Positions 47,817 to 61,119 are shown, counted from the first letter of the stretch. The stretch: DNA of 64,000 bases from Trematomus loennbergii (GCA_012861695.1 JAAOOA010000026.1:19084001-19148000); one strand, 5' to 3'. Made by a program: numbers and translations. The notes: generated by a model not told the origin, from the sequence alone.

Positions 47817-48100
47817 AAGATCAGGCTTCGGTTGAGCGAACTGAAATATATATATCCATGTATCCATCTATCCATCTATCTCATGCTTCCATAATCGTTG
47901 TTTCTATCTATTGAGATCAGGCTTCCTTCAAGCGAACTATCAATCCATCCCTGTAAGCCTTCTATCAAGCAGTTATCTATCGAGATCAAGCTTCCTTCAA
48001 GCAAACTATCAATTCATCCCTGTAAGCCTTCTATCAAGCAGTTATCTATTGAGATCAAGCTTCCTTTGAGCAATATATTTCTAAAGAGATCAGGTTTCCA
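47817..48100 (+). repeat. 69-bp minisatellite with degenerate edges
   Basis: The unit begins GAGATCARGCTTCC and recurs at 47913, 47982 and 48051 with an exact 69-bp period. Shorter, more diverged units lie at about 47818 and 48086. An ATCC/ATCT microsatellite lies upstream (about 47850-47882). Because 69 is divisible by three, a 71-codon frame (47898-48113) repeats a 23-residue pattern; I do not regard it as a gene. Confidence 0.9.
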
Positions 48101-51100
48101 ATCCAGCCTCTAATATATTGTAAATGATTGTGAAACACAGATTGAAGTGCATGATTGTCACAGCATTATTTATTTTCTTTCTCGGAACAAACACCAAGTT
48201 CCTGGTTAAACATGCAGGGTGACGGTCAGGGTTGAGTTTGAATATATCGACCACAAAGTATTTAAATTGTGTTTTGTGTTTTTGGAAATAAAATGCAAAT
48301 CAAAAAGATAGTCCGCTTTTAATAAAATGCCCCGGTGAGTCCTGTGTGACACCTCATTATTTTGGAAACTGTTGTCTGCTCTTTTGCTTATCATCAGTTG
48401 TTACTCCAGGAGCATGAAAACAGGGGAGGTTAAAAGCAGACATCAAACAGCCGGAGAGCTGTCGGGGAACTATCTTTCTCTGTTTCCTGCCATGAGCAAG
48501 GACCGTCCTATCCTTGCAAGGTCCATCTTTCAGAGCACTGAGCTAACCTGCAGAAGGATGATAAAGAAAAATGGGTTTAATTTCTTCCATCTGAGAAGTG
48601 TGCTTGTTAGAGCGGAGAATCCATTCCAGTTTCCATGGGACCTTTGATCTGGGATTACACAGGAAGCTCTACAATGAGAGCTCTGCGTTTGGCCTGGGAG
48701 AGCTCATAATGGAGCAGCCTGAGGTGGTCGTGGCCTCTGAAGTGAAAACTGCTGCTGAGCCTGCTGAGAAGCAATGTTGCACGCTCATAAGTGGATTATT
48801 ACATGATTGCCAATTTTCATCAGTATAGAACAAGAATAGAAGAAAAAAGGGCCTGATCCAAATTGCTTTTAGCAACAACTAATACAAGGAGAGTCTTTTT
48901 ATCAATTTAACTTTAAATCAACTCGATGAAACATTGTTCATTTGGTCTCCAGAATATCTTTCTCTATTTATATCCAGGACTTTCCTCACATTGTTGCCCT
49001 TTGTGCCAGTGTGTTGCTGTTTTCCCATTGAACAAGCTGTTACAAATCCCAGTTAGTGTGTTGAGTCTCCTGCTGAAGATTCCAAATCTTGATTAATAGG
49101 AGTGTCCATAGCTAACCCCAAGAACTGGGATTTGGCCCAATCCAGGCAATTTTTGATGGATTGGTATTGGACATGTGAAGCCTGCTTCATTCCCAATGCT
49201 GCATCGGTGATACAAACAGAGCCATCTTGGGTAAAGAATAAAACTGTTGGCTCAAAACTGCCTCAGAATGTATTTATATATAAAGAAAGGTAGTCTCAAT
49301 AAGTATTCTGGCCTTTGCTTTTATATAATTTCAGAAATCCAACAATGAAAAGTTTTAAGAAAACATTATGTGCTGGATTTTAGTCGCTGGAATTGTTGTT
49401 TTCTTTTCTCTCAGTTACTTTCTTCCTCATACTGCACATAGGTCATATGGGCAAGGTTAATGGTGGGCATTCTGAGCTCAGGACTGTGGCCCAATGCCAA
49501 TGTTGCCACTCAGGGGCTCACAGACTTTGAGGCATGTTCCATCTAAGTGCCTTAGGTTTAGGGCCGTCCCAATGTCATATCGTTGTGCTTTTTGAGCCCT
49601 TTATGCACACTTTTCTTGCATTTCTGCAGATCTTTACCTGGGAGATTTTCCGACAATTCGTAGCGTTCTTACTTTACCTCGTTTCCCCTCTATACGACAA
49701 TTACAGAAATACTAAAAATCTGGAACTATCCGTCAAGTGCCTTGGAAAAAGTAAAAACACTTGGGTAACATGTATTGGGGTCGTCAAGGAAATGTTAATT
49801 GGCAAATTGTTCTATTTGTCATTCTGGGCCCCTTAAAGCCTCAACAAAAACATACCAGTTGAACCCAATACTGTAAGTGTCTGAGGGTTAATTTTACTAA
49901 AGTTTAGTGAGGATATTGAGATCTGGCCGAGTCTGGTTTTGGTTATGTTTGGACTACTACAAGGTTACGGAAAGAGATACATTCAGAATTGTTTTTTTAC
50001 CTCCATGCCATTTTCAAATTTGCTTTGTGTTGAAAATCAACAGAGGGCTGCTAGAGCAACCTGATGCTATTGAAAGAACATGTTGCCATTCCTCAGTACG
50101 AAAGAGCCTTTCCCAAGAGAGCTTTTGTTTGCAGACAAGCTGATGCAAAGTGTGTGAGGCTGTGTTTTTAAATGGGCTAAAAACCGCTAGGAAATTGGAG
50201 TTTCACTGACACCAACCTTTAATTCTAAAATGTATCCATTTCAGAATAATTTCCCTTCATTGCCAAACAATGGTGCAGCAGATGAATGCCTCGAATGACT
50301 ATACTCCTACTACAAAGTTTAAACATTCATTTATGCAATTGGTACCCTTCTGCCTCCCTTTCTCTCTTTCCCTCCCCCTTGCCCTCCTCTCTGCGGATTC
50401 ATGTTGTGATCTTAACATTATAAATGGGTTCTCTGGCAGCGCTTCGATTAGATTTGTTTCTATGAGATTCATTCCAGCCTTAACTCCGGTCTCGGTGCTC
50501 ATGTGGCTTGTTTTCTTGATGAATACCCCCTGCCCTGTCAACAGTCATTTGCAAGATCCCTTCTCATAAAATCGTCCAGAGAGAGGCCAAAATCCTCCCT
50601 ACTGAATCCATACTGCATTCCCTCTGCCAGCCTCCAACCTGTATGCAGGTCTTTAAATGATCCTTAAACAAAAATGTTTGAATTCTTAACAATTATAGTA
50701 ATATTATTAAGAATAATATAATATCTCACGGGACAGCTGGCATGTAGCTTAGGGGTTTATGTGTATAGACGTGATTGGGTTTTGATTGATATGTTTGCTT
50801 GTTTCCCTCTGGGAGCAGAAAAGAGGAGTATTTAATGCCTATTGCTTCATACAGAGTGAAGTATTGATTGTTCGGGCCTCCATCTTGCCATTGTGAAGCC
50901 CTTAGGTCTGACAGCTCCCAGTGCTTGAATAAGATGTCATTATTTCTCCGTCACAGGGGCTCATTTTCAAATCTGGTAGCACTTTGTCTTCAGCATGATT
51001 ACGTTTTAAGGAGAAAATGGGCGTCTTATTTGTTATTTATATTATTATCATCATCAAATCCCCCAAAGAGCCCAAAACCAACAATGAATTTATCCTGCTA

Positions 51101-53565
51101 ACAAGTGCTGCTTGTGTTACCACAGCTTGAAGTAGGTTATGTGGCTGCACAGAACTCTCCTGTTCTCCAAAAGCCATTAAAAACACATTACAGAGCCACA
51201 ATGTTGCATTGGGTGACTAAGGCTCTTATACCAGGAACATGACCAGTGTAGTTTATTCTGAAACTACTGTATTAGCAGTTTCAGTCTCTATAAAGTAACC
51301 CATGGAAGACTTCACTGAGCATGCTCGGCGGCACAACTTTTTATAACTTGGAGTGAAAAAGAAGAGTTTGTAGTGTTAGGAACACAATGCAGACTTTGAT
51401 GTGGCTTGAATGCAACAATTAGAACAGTTATCTAGCTTTAGGTTACCTTAGTGCTAATTTGTCATTTGGATTTTGTGTAAACTCACTCTTTTTTACCTAT
51501 ATCTTCAAGCAGTTGCCCTGTCGAAGTTATCGAGAGTTACTGGGCTGTTACCTGGAAAAAGAAAAGGTCTAACAATGTGTCGATGTTTAGTGTTACAAGC
51601 ATCTAAATGCAGCTGACTTTTAATGTATGGACAAGAACCCTGAATGGAGTTCATTGTTTCATTTCCACCTGTGATTTTCCAAACTTTGATGTGGGAAGGC
51701 AATGGACTACTTTGGATTATATCATAGACTCTGCTGTCGCCGTCTCCTCCGCTTCTGTTGCGACTGTAATAAGATGGATGAACTGTTTTGAGCATCACAA
51801 CCCCGCCAAATAACGAATTTCATTACCTGTATCAATTCAGGCCTATTGCACTTTGAAAGGTTATGATTTAATCATTTTATTTGCCTCTAGCATTTTAGAG
51901 CAGAGTATATTTATCCATTTGTACATATTGTCCTAATACTGTACCTCATTGCATTCAAATGTAATTTAAAAACTCACGTATAATGTTAATATGAAGGCAA
52001 ATACAAACGTATCAGCAAGGGGATTACGTGCAGGTGGAGAAGCTCAGATGAGGGAGATGATTGGCTGGGAAGTAATCTGGTAGCAGGGGATGACTAACGA
52101 GGCTGATTGAGAGCAGGTAGGGTAATGTAGCGTAAAGGAGGGGAAAGCAGCACAGGAACACACAGGATATTAAAACATAGTATAAAACTCAGTCAGATAT
52201 TAACAAAAAGTCTTTGGGCATCTTGACACAGAGCCAGACTGTGATACATTTTCCCACTGGACACTGGGCCATTCAAACAAGTTACAGCGTCAAGCTTTCC
52301 ACCTTTATGACACTTTGATATGAGTGAAGAAAAAGCAGGAAAAACTAATTGTTTCCAAGGGCTCACAAATTCTCTATAAACGATCCCTTTCTCACTCACA
52401 ACAATTTCGAGTAACCACAAATCGAGCCTCTTGACCGTTGTGAGCTGGTGTGAATAATTGTCGGTTGTCAAAAAGTGACATTGATTGTTGCAACAGAAAC
52501 ACAGCTCTTAGCTTTAAGAGCTGTGCTTAAGTCAGCTTCGACTTGCTTTGGACTTGTTATATTTGACTGTTCTTTGTCCTGTCTTTGTATCAAGTTGTAT
52601 ATTAATACTGACAAAAACTGATCTGCCTTCACATTAAATAAGTATCCAGTAGGCTTTGAGATTTTAGGGCAACAAACGTATGACAGTTACGAGCAAGGAC
52701 ACAAAAAGAAAACGATGAAACGGGAGAAGGGAACTGACAAGCACTACAAAAAAAGGATTTTCTTTTGAGCACTGTGGCAACTAGTATTCAATGTCATTAA
52801 ATCTGTCTCAAACACAAATCCAATGTACACAACAAAGAGGCAATTCTATGGTCTGCCTGTGTCAATGCTCCCTGCAGAAAGATAAAGAATTCGAACCTTA
52901 AGGTGGAAAATTGCATCTTTTGATGAACCACGCTGGGGTACAATGATAGCCTTTCTCACTGCACTGAGAGATAAGCGCGTTTGTGGCCACGGTTGTGTGA
53001 TTCAATCAAACGCACAGAGCATAACACATATGGAAGGTGACAATGTGTTTTAATTTTATAGAAAAAGCTGTGCCGTGCCTGTGAGGGAAGTGGCAGGTAT
53101 TAACACAAAAACAAGAACAGCACAAGATAATTTGGCAATGATTGACATCTTTTTTTGAAGCTTCAATGCTTTGAACGATGGTCAACAATTCTCAACGTGC
53201 AGATAAGCCAGTCACAATATAAAAGGAGACAAAATGAGTTGGGCACATTCATGCGGAGTGTAGGATTAAAGTGATCCAATTTCAAATATGTAGTTATATC
53301 ACTCCTTGAAACGTGAAAAATAAAAGAGAAAAGTATTTGTTAAAAGAACACTTACTTGTGCTCTCTCAATGGATCCTCAAACAACAGTTTGTGTGATATC
53401 TTTAAAACAGTTCACCTTGTTTTCCATGCATTTGTCCATCAAACAATAAACGCCCAACATTCAACAAGGCTTTTATAATAAACCTCCATCGACAGTAGGA
53501 AACTACTTATTAAGGTTTAGGCAACAAACCTACCTGGTTTGGTTAAGAAAATTTTTGGTTTGGGT
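48101..53565. other. Long unique non-coding stretch
   Basis: No exon or transposon ends recognised. 52020-52180 has minus-strand texture like a fish LTR (CACCTG- and CATCTGAGC-type words when reversed) but no ends. Confidence 0.45.
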
Positions 53566-53569
53566 TTAA

Positions 53570-53720
53570 AGAGGTCCTAGTATGCATGTTAGGGTTCTCC
53601 CTCTCCTGTAGTGTCTTATAAAGGGTTTTGTGTACGTAAAGGGTCTGCAACGGCTGAAATCCTTAAGATCCCTCCAGAGGAAGTTTCTCTCCCACACACT
53701 GCCCCTTAACTAAAACATAT
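53570..53720 (+). mobile_element. TTAA-adjacent TIR element end, truncated
   Basis: TTAA at 53566-53569, then AGAGGTCCTAGTATGC, TTAGGGTTCTCCC and a GGTCTGCAA block. The word order follows that of 37869-37990 (a GTGTGCAGAGTC-like block there). The right end is absent. Confidence 0.5.
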
Positions 53721-56491
53721 AGCGTATCTACAGTAAGTACTAAAAAGGAAACAAACTGAAGTTTTTGGACCCTACCGTCCACCATGACCTTTTTAAATGT
53801 TATTAACTTAACTACAAACATTGTATGAGAACAGCCTGGTCCGGATTGCAGGAAAATGTATACCTTCTCCAATTGTTCAACGTTTCCACCCGTGTGAAGG
53901 TTGAGAAATAAAATACTTTCACTCAGCATCTCCAGTAATAGTAATACAATCCAATAGATTAAAAACAAATGTAATATATTTATTTTACTGCATTTTCTGT
54001 CATAACATATTTATTTGCAAAGAAGAAATTAACAAGCCACGTTAGGATGTGTCTAGAAGGCAAAACACACAAATGTAATAATCAGTGTAATTGCTCTTTC
54101 TCTCTCAAATTACCATATCAAGAGGATTATAAGAGAGGGGGGAATACAATGTTCAATTTGGAAAAGTCAGTTTCTAATCAATGCAATGTTCACCACCATG
54201 TAATTAGTCTCTCAGCAAGTTAAAAGGCAGTCATGGTTCCTTTCCAAGAGGGATATTACTTGCATCAGGTCCCAAAGCCGGAATAGAAACCAGAATGGTA
54301 TATGGCATGCACTGTAACCACCTGGCTACCAAGGATATCCCATATATATTGCCATATGTTGTGATAATGCACTAAAAAGCTAAGCTACTTATTTATTCAG
54401 CATGACTTTACCATATTGTATTGTGCCTGTACTGTTGGACATATTCAATATCCAATGTGTACTGTACATGTTAACATACATAGTAAATTATGTTGGTGAG
54501 TAACAACAATTATTCATTTTATTTTTTTGTTTTAGATCCAACTCAAAAGACTTAAGTATTGCTTGACATTAAGTGTTTCTGTTCTTTTATACACATGTGA
54601 CAAGGATGACTCAAACTGGGTCCAGTGTAAAAAAAAAACATATGGCTATATTCAGTCCAACAATATTACCGTCCCTTATTCATTTCAATTAATGAGTACC
54701 ACAGTGTTGGCCCACAGGCTGTTCTCATCTACTATTCTTACTACCTATGAAAAAATAATTAACTATATTTTGTGGATTTCCCCCAAAAAGCAATGTGTAA
54801 GAATACTATGTCATTGTGAGCCAGATAGCAAAAAGTCCACATTGGTAGAAAGTACCAGTTTTTCATGAAGAAAACTACTGTTTGTTTCCAGTGAGAAAGC
54901 AGAATAATGAACGCCTCCAAGGTAGATATTTTAACCCAAACCATGATTATTTTCCAAACCATACTAAGTTGTTTTTTGACTTGACAGATAAGTTCACTGA
55001 TCACTCATATATTTGGACACTGGTAGGAAGACACATGACAAATAACATTTCTTGAGATATCATACAAACCATTGTATGAGAACGGGGCACGAGGGATGAT
55101 CAAAGAAAGTTCGGGAAAAGCATCATCTACTGTAGCAGGTTTTAGTGCATTTCATGTGCTGAAAATGTCAGTGCTGGCCAATCATGGTTGTACATCATGG
55201 TTGTACATTCTAATACATTGAAGTATTATAGCATTATGCTAATTGGTACACTACCCTCCAACTATTTAGAGGGAGAAGATTAACTCTGCAAGATAACGTT
55301 GCACAGGTTAACAATCCTCATATCATATTAAGCCAGATAAATCTTTCAATTTAAGAATGTTTTATTTCAGACATGGCCTCCCCGGATTCAGTTTAATTTT
55401 CCCACCACCTGTACCAACATAACCCACACAGCCCCATGTGGCCTGAACGCAACCTAAGAGATTTTGACAAAGGCAATTTTCCACTCAGGCATCCTCAGCT
55501 CTTCTTTCCCTCTCCCTAAAGTCATGATTGTATTCCAGTCACTTTTTCGCTGTGTGCCAGTGTCACTGCAGACTTGCCATTAACCAGTGAACAGCACAGG
55601 ATTGCACCACTGCCTTAAAAGTATCTTTACTAGTCTGCTCGAATAAGAAGCGAAGGCCAGGGAGGTCACCCATCAACACGGGGGAAAGCAGGCCAGACCA
55701 AGATAGTAACGCTGGGGTGAAACCCTCAGAGAGTGCAGAAATCAAGGTCTAATATGGTAGCAGTGTCCCTAGGCCAAAGCCATCTGGCAGCCAGAGTGAT
55801 AGGTTTGCGAAGGCAATCATACATCACTTTTCACCTGTATCAAACCAATTGGCTGGCCTTCTATGGACAGCTGCTCCCTTGCACGGTATTTGACACATTG
55901 ATGGATAATGGATAGACACAGCCTCCATATGGCAGATAGGGAGCAGATTTAGACCACATAATCCTAAATCTCTTTTCAACCCTGCAAAATGACTTGGAGA
56001 GCATGTCACATACACAGGATAATCCATGCACAGACTAGTGAAAAGAAAGTCATATAATCCCTTTAAATCCGACTACGCTGAGTTTTCTGCAACTATGACG
56101 ATGCCAAACTGTGAACTGGGCTATTACGCAAATCACCTACAACTTTGCTACAGTACCAGCTGATTGGTTGTAATGATAACGAGTGTGTGATGATCGCTAA
56201 GCCTTTGTGTGACACCTGCATGCTGATTATGTTGAATCAGACTTTCCCTTCATGCTGGTTATGCTGTATGTTCTGTCAGCAAGGACATACTGCAAAGAAA
56301 AGAGTTGTTGCATGTTTTAAGATTCACATGTGCTATTTATGTGCAGTGATGTTGTTAAGTTGGTGTTTGGGAACATGCAACCATAGCAAGACACTACATG
56401 CACGTACATGTTGCCTATTTCAGTCAAAGTTAGCCTTCGATCATTCTTGATTTACATATTTAAACATAACTTCTACTTCTTTAATTATAAA
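53721..56491. other. Unique non-coding stretch
   Basis: No gene or mobile element recognised. Confidence 0.5.
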
Positions 56492-56699
56492 GGGGCGGCT
56501 GTGGCTCAGTGGATACTAGAGTGCTGGACTTCAAATCAGGGGAGAGCAAGTTCGTGTCCCACTGCAGTCAGCATGTCGTTGTGTCCCTGGGCAAGACACT
56601 TCACCCCAAATTGCTCCTGTGGGGATTGTCCACAGTACTGAATGTATGTAAGTCGCTTTGGATAAAAGCGTCTAACAAATGACATGTAATGTAATGTAT
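56492..56699 (+). mobile_element. tRNA-derived SINE, full length
   Basis: A tRNA-like head begins GGGGCGGCTG. It has an A box TGGCTCAGTGG (56502-56512) and a B box AGTTCGTGTCC (56549-56559) at tRNA-like spacing, giving an internal RNA polymerase III promoter. The body contains GTGTCCCTGGGCAAGACAC. The 3' end reads CGCTTTGGATAAAAGCGTCT, a form shared with L2-type LINEs in fish (established for several SINE families), then a TAATG repeat tail. It would be moved by a partner LINE. Confidence 0.9.
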
Positions 56700-57211
56700 A
56701 CAAATGTGTATAGATGCTTTTGTTCATATACCATAGCTTAATAGCCTATAATATTTGTGCCTCCCATCCAAATTCTCTATAGAAAATTTGACTTGAATAT
56801 ATAAAATATTATCATTTTTAACCTGGCTTTATCAAATATCAGATGTTTCCTATGGAAATGTACGCACCTGGCCCATATGTAATAAGATAATAGAAACAAA
56901 TGGGATTTTTCCTAAATGCACCAAAATTAAGGATAATGTTTCAGTTCTATATTTATACATTTCAGAAACTTGTGGTAAAAGTGTCCTGGTGCAAATAATG
57001 TTTGTGGAACTTTCATGGAGATATCTACTGTATTAGTTACATGTTTACCATTCTATCCCCCTTGAAGCTGAACATATTGAACTTGAATCAATGTATCTCT
57101 GTAAGGAATTGACAGACAGAAAAATATCTGTCTTTATCAGCTAGTCACTAACTTCGTCTTTGATGCAGTTCAGTTCTGGAAATGTGCATCAACTGCTAGT
57201 GGAACTGGGGT
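56700..57211. other. Unique AT-rich stretch
   Basis: Nothing recognised. Confidence 0.5.
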
Positions 57212-57345
57212 TAGCAATAGTGGAAAGTAACCACATAAGCAATGTACTACAGTACTTTACTTGAATACAATTCTTAGGTTTGTGTAACTGCACTTGACTT
57301 TTTACTCTACTATTCTTATACCTTTGAACGTCACTTTAAAGATTA
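57212..57345 (+). repeat. Degenerate dispersed repeat (AGTGGAAAGTAAC-type)
   Basis: AGTGGAAAGTAACCA, then AGTACTTTACTTGAATACAA and GACTTTTTACTCTACTATT, resemble a common teleost interspersed repeat rich in AGTACTTTACTT words. Single copy here; identification is from familiarity. Confidence 0.4.
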
Positions 57346-59544
57346 ATATTTATCATACATATTTGTATTGGCAGGATAAAACTTGATTTACTTGGGATTG
57401 TCTAAGACTTTACATACAAGGCCGATACTTATTCTGTTTTTGCTTACCTCGCAATTCAACCTTGGGCTTCCCACAATGTTATCAGCAACTCTGGTTCCCA
57501 GCAGACAGAGGCAGAAAGAGACCCTCCAGACATAAGGTTATGAATCTACAGAAAAGAATATTGTGTGTTTTAAGGACACCTGCCAAGGGTGAGATTACAG
57601 TATGTACGAGTAACTTTAGCAGCATCTCTTTTTTTGAGATGTGCAAATGTGAATCCTTTTTATTGCAAACTGTATTCGAATGTATCATTTTTATTTCATT
57701 AAGAAGACAATTCCCACAACAATAATCAACAAGTAAAGTTATTCCAGATTAAAATGGGATTTTATTTCATGTATCCCCTAGGGACAATGAACAACGTGTA
57801 TATACCATAATTAAAATGACCTCCACCTTAACTCACTACAATATTAAAGTGATGAACTTCTGAATTCATTAATGATTTTAATCCAATAATATGACTTCTC
57901 TGCATAATATATTATATATTTTCTGATATTTCTGAAAGCAGGACAAACAAAGTATTTCTAATCGGTGGTAGAAACTACTTAAGAGGATTTATAGAGGGCT
58001 TCAAATCTCTATTTACACTTAATTGTATATATCACATGCTTTCACTTCCAGGAGAGAAAATATAAAGCTGTCAGTAGCAGCAGTTCATCAAGAGTGGATG
58101 GTCTCTCTTGACCTCCTTCTTTCATGCATTATAGATTAAAGACAGCCATGCAATATTAAATTGATGCTGGGAATTGAGCTACGGATGATCATGTAGCTTA
58201 CTCTAGGAAAAAAAACATTGATTGGCAGGACTTCAGTTGATTTGATTCGTCTGATAACCTCCCCTCAACCTGTATCACATTCATCACAACATATGCAAAT
58301 AGAAACAAATGGGCATAATTGTTTGCCCTTTCAGAGGTGCGTTTTGCTGCTTTGGCGATGCAAAGAGAACAACAATGAATGATTACAGACTGCTTACTGT
58401 AGTGTTGTGTCACTAAGGTGGGCTGTTTCCATTAACCCTTACCTGCGCTATAAGCAGGTCAACCCTCCGGGAGGCGTTTATTCTCTAGCCTGGTTAATGG
58501 TCCTTACTGACGGCACTTAATGAAAATTAATGACAGGCTTTCGGACGCTGCGCACACAAACACGACTCCCCTCATCAATGTGCATTGTTTAACTAGTTTT
58601 CTTCGGGAGGGAAAACGATGATACGCGCAATAATACAAAAGTGCACCGTGAGGATTCAATTCCACCCTGTGAGGTTTTTAAGTTTGTCCATAAGCACTAC
58701 CTCAGGTTAGGAGGGGCCCCCTCTGGTTAATGTGCGGGGAATAGAATATAAGGACATTTAATACACTTCATTAGGTTTCCATTATATTTTCGCTTTGGGT
58801 GGTCCGTTGAAATGAGCGATCAGATTTGGCTTTTTTGTGTCAGTGATATACAGACAGTGAGATGACATGATTAAGGGGTCATTTGGTTAATTGCACAATG
58901 CTGCCAATATGTTGCATTCCTTGGAAATGAAATAGGTGCCAGGGGCTGAGTAATCCAAGCGAGTCACATCATGGAAAAAAAAGAAAAGCTGAGCAAGTTA
59001 TGATTGCTTTTAGCCCCTTGTTTTTGTCTGTCCTCTGTCTGTATGCAAATGAGAATTAATGTACATGAAAAGAAGTGCATTAGTATGCATGCTATCTACT
59101 CTCAGTGAGTGAGGAGGTGGGATAGCAGGGAGAGGTGGTGTAAACATTTATCACACATTCCCACGTTTAGATTTTTGGCAAACAATCAAGCACGCCACCT
59201 GGGGCAAAGTGCGTAGAGGGCGCGGACGCGTGGTTGTGTGACAGTCGAAAAGTAATCAAATGGTTTTAATAATGCAATTAAATTGAATTCCCCATGTAAG
59301 CCTGTGGATAAAGTGGTCCAAGTCAGGGGCACACAAATATGCCAACCCTAACCCTCAATGTGTCATCATCCGTTTGAAACCAGCCCCACTCCCGTCTCAT
59401 GTGTTCCAGCCCCTTTAATCTCTGTCGCTCACACTCCTCTGCCCTTCTGTCCGACCTCCAACCCTTATTCCCATTTCATCCCTGTGACACCCCCATTCTT
59501 TCCCTTCCTCTTCCCCCAACCCTGAGCCAACGTTGTGGCAAGAC
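57346..59544. other. Non-coding stretch with a possible conserved element at 58440-58900
   Basis: 58518-58536 reads TAATGAAAATTAATGACAG: ATTA homeodomain half-sites directly beside TGACAG, the MEIS/PREP half-site. The surroundings are mixed in composition and free of repeats. This is suggestive of a developmental enhancer but unproven. Confidence 0.3.
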
Positions 59545-59759
59545 TGCCATCTTTGGTCGTGACATCGTTTGCTTGTTGCCATCGTCTTCCCATCTGTGTG
59601 TGTCGATGGAGTCCTCTGTATCCCCCTGGAGTGTGTTCAAATCAGCCAGCCAACGGTGTAATGAAGCTAGACTGCCATCTACCGCCTGCTGGGATTCTAC
59701 CTCTTTCTCACCGGCATGCCCTTCTGCAGGACAGACAGAGCAACATTGCCATCTGCTGA
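59545..59759 (-). promoter_or_regulatory. Cluster of three CTCF-like motifs, same orientation
   Basis: Against the core CCASYAGRKGGCR on the minus strand: 59747-59759 matches 12 of 13, 59673-59685 matches 11 of 13 and 59545-59557 matches 9 of 13. All share AGATGGCA. CTCF binds such sites in vertebrates to set chromatin boundaries; binding here is inference. Confidence 0.35.
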
Positions 59760-60210
59760 GGCTGCAGATTCAATTTAGTAGTATATTTCAGTTAGTCGCA
59801 GCCTCCTTTACTGTATGTCTTCCTTTATGAGGTAACTAAGATTCATCTTTTCCATATCTGATAAGATTATCAGATTTGGATTTTCTATGTATATTTTAGT
59901 ATGCTTTCTATTCTGTAAACAAGGAAACGCCTTGACAGGATCTCTACCTGAGGTTTCTTCTATTTTTCCCCATGTCGATTGGTTTTTTTTGGGACGTTTT
60001 TCCTTGTTTGCTGAAAAAGGTCTAAGGACAGAGGGTTTTGAATGCTGTACAGTTTGTAAAGCCCCAATTTAAAATGTATGAAGTAGGGCTATATGAATGA
60101 ACTTTGAATTGATTAATTGTCATTTCTCTTCTCTTATTAACCGGAGATGATTCAGACCTTGTGTTCTCAAAGGGTTTCTTAACCAGAAAAAACACTACGT
60201 ACATTACTAT
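59760..60210. other. Unique stretch
   Basis: Nothing recognised. The 143-codon plus-strand frame overlapping from 59399 is serine/proline/cysteine-rich and looks like translated pyrimidine-rich non-coding DNA. Confidence 0.45.
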
Positions 60211-60416
60211 GGGCCCTATTATGATGATTTTCAGGTTCATATTGTTATTGTGTGTCTCTTCTGTGACATGTCGATATGCTTTAATGTTAAGGTCTTTTTT
60301 TTTCTCTGTGCTGCAGCACCTCTTTACACCCTCTGTCTGAAACCAGAGCCGAGTCTGCTCTGATTGGTTAGCTGGCCGTCTCTGTTGTGATTGGGTCTTC
60401 CGCTTAGGGGTTATAC

Positions 60417-61119
60417 TTCCATTCCCACGTCAAATCTGTGACCAAATCGGCCTTTTTCCACCTAAGGAACATTGCCAGACTCCGACCGTCACTCTCGGAG
60501 TCGGTTGCCGAAACTCTAGTGCATGCGTTTGTCACCTCCCGCTTGGACTACTGCAATGATGTCCTGTTCGGGGTTCCCAACAAAACCCTGGACAGGCTCC
60601 AGTATGTCCAAAACTGTGCTGCTAGGGTACTCACACACACAAAGCCGTGGCAGCACATCACTCCCACCCTCATCCACCTACACTGGTTGCCGGTCAAGTC
60701 CCGCATATCCTACAAAGTCCTCCTCCTTACCTACAAGTCCCTCCATGCCCTTGCCCCCCAGTACCTATCGGACATCCTCCGCCCACATGCCCCACCCCGG
60801 AACCTGCGGTCCTCAGACTCTGGCCTGCTTACCACCCCCCGCACCAAACTGCGAACCTTCGGGGACAGAGCCTACAGTGTGGCAGCCCCCACCCTCTGGA
60901 AAGCTCTCCCTGCGGAGATTCGCAACATCCCCACACTCGACGCCTTCAAAAGGACCCTCAAGTCCCATCTGTTTGCCAAGGCTTTCGGCCCCTAATCGAT
61001 CTGTTGTTTTGTCTGTCTGACTTTTGTTTTGTTATGTTTGTTTTTGCCCTGTAAAGCGACCTTGGGTCCCTTGAAAGGCGCTATATAAATCCAAGCTATT
61101 ATTATTATTATTATTATTA
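60417..61119 (+). mobile_element. L2-type LINE, 3' fragment, second lineage
   Basis: C-terminal coding part plus 3' untranslated region, ending in a ROWWW-free (TTA)n microsatellite tail at 61097-61119. The terminal words GGCGCTATATAAAT resemble the other LINE's GGTGCTATATAAAT, but the coding sequence is far more GC-rich, marking a separate lineage. Confidence 0.85.
60438..60995 (+). pseudogene. C-terminal fragment of an L2-type LINE reverse transcriptase
   Basis: 185 open codons cover only the region after the reverse-transcriptase palm. HAFVTSRLDYCNDVLFGVP, VQNCAARVLTHTK, ITPTLIHLHWLPVKSRISY, LRSSDSGLLTTPRT and SVAAPTLWKALPAEIR match in order the corresponding part of the LINE at 35130-35595 (HAFIFSRLDYCNGVFTGL through the LPETCR region). 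The frame extends a few codons upstream of this ATG, so the start is not real. There is no catalytic core. No stop or frameshift is visible, which suggests a young insertion. GC content is much higher than the flanks. Confidence 0.9.

Noticed and set aside
47913..48064. CRISPR-like regular repeats
   Set aside because: Only three contiguous tandem units with no spacers, in a vertebrate genome; this is a minisatellite.
47898..48113. 71-codon repeat-containing frame
   Set aside because: Its periodicity comes from the 69-bp minisatellite, not from a protein repeat.
52020..52180. Possible minus-strand LTR
   Set aside because: LTR-like words when reversed, but no boundaries or signals.
56492..56570. 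Possible tRNA gene
   Set aside because: A and B boxes are present, but they continue into a SINE body and tail and no clean cloverleaf is evident.
59342..59358. AACCCTAACCCT telomere-like words (also near 61175)
   Set aside because: Only two units each, too short for an interstitial telomeric array.
59399..59830. 143-codon plus-strand frame
   Set aside because: Serine/proline/cysteine-rich translation of pyrimidine-rich DNA with a second overlapping frame; no domain, no conserved motif.
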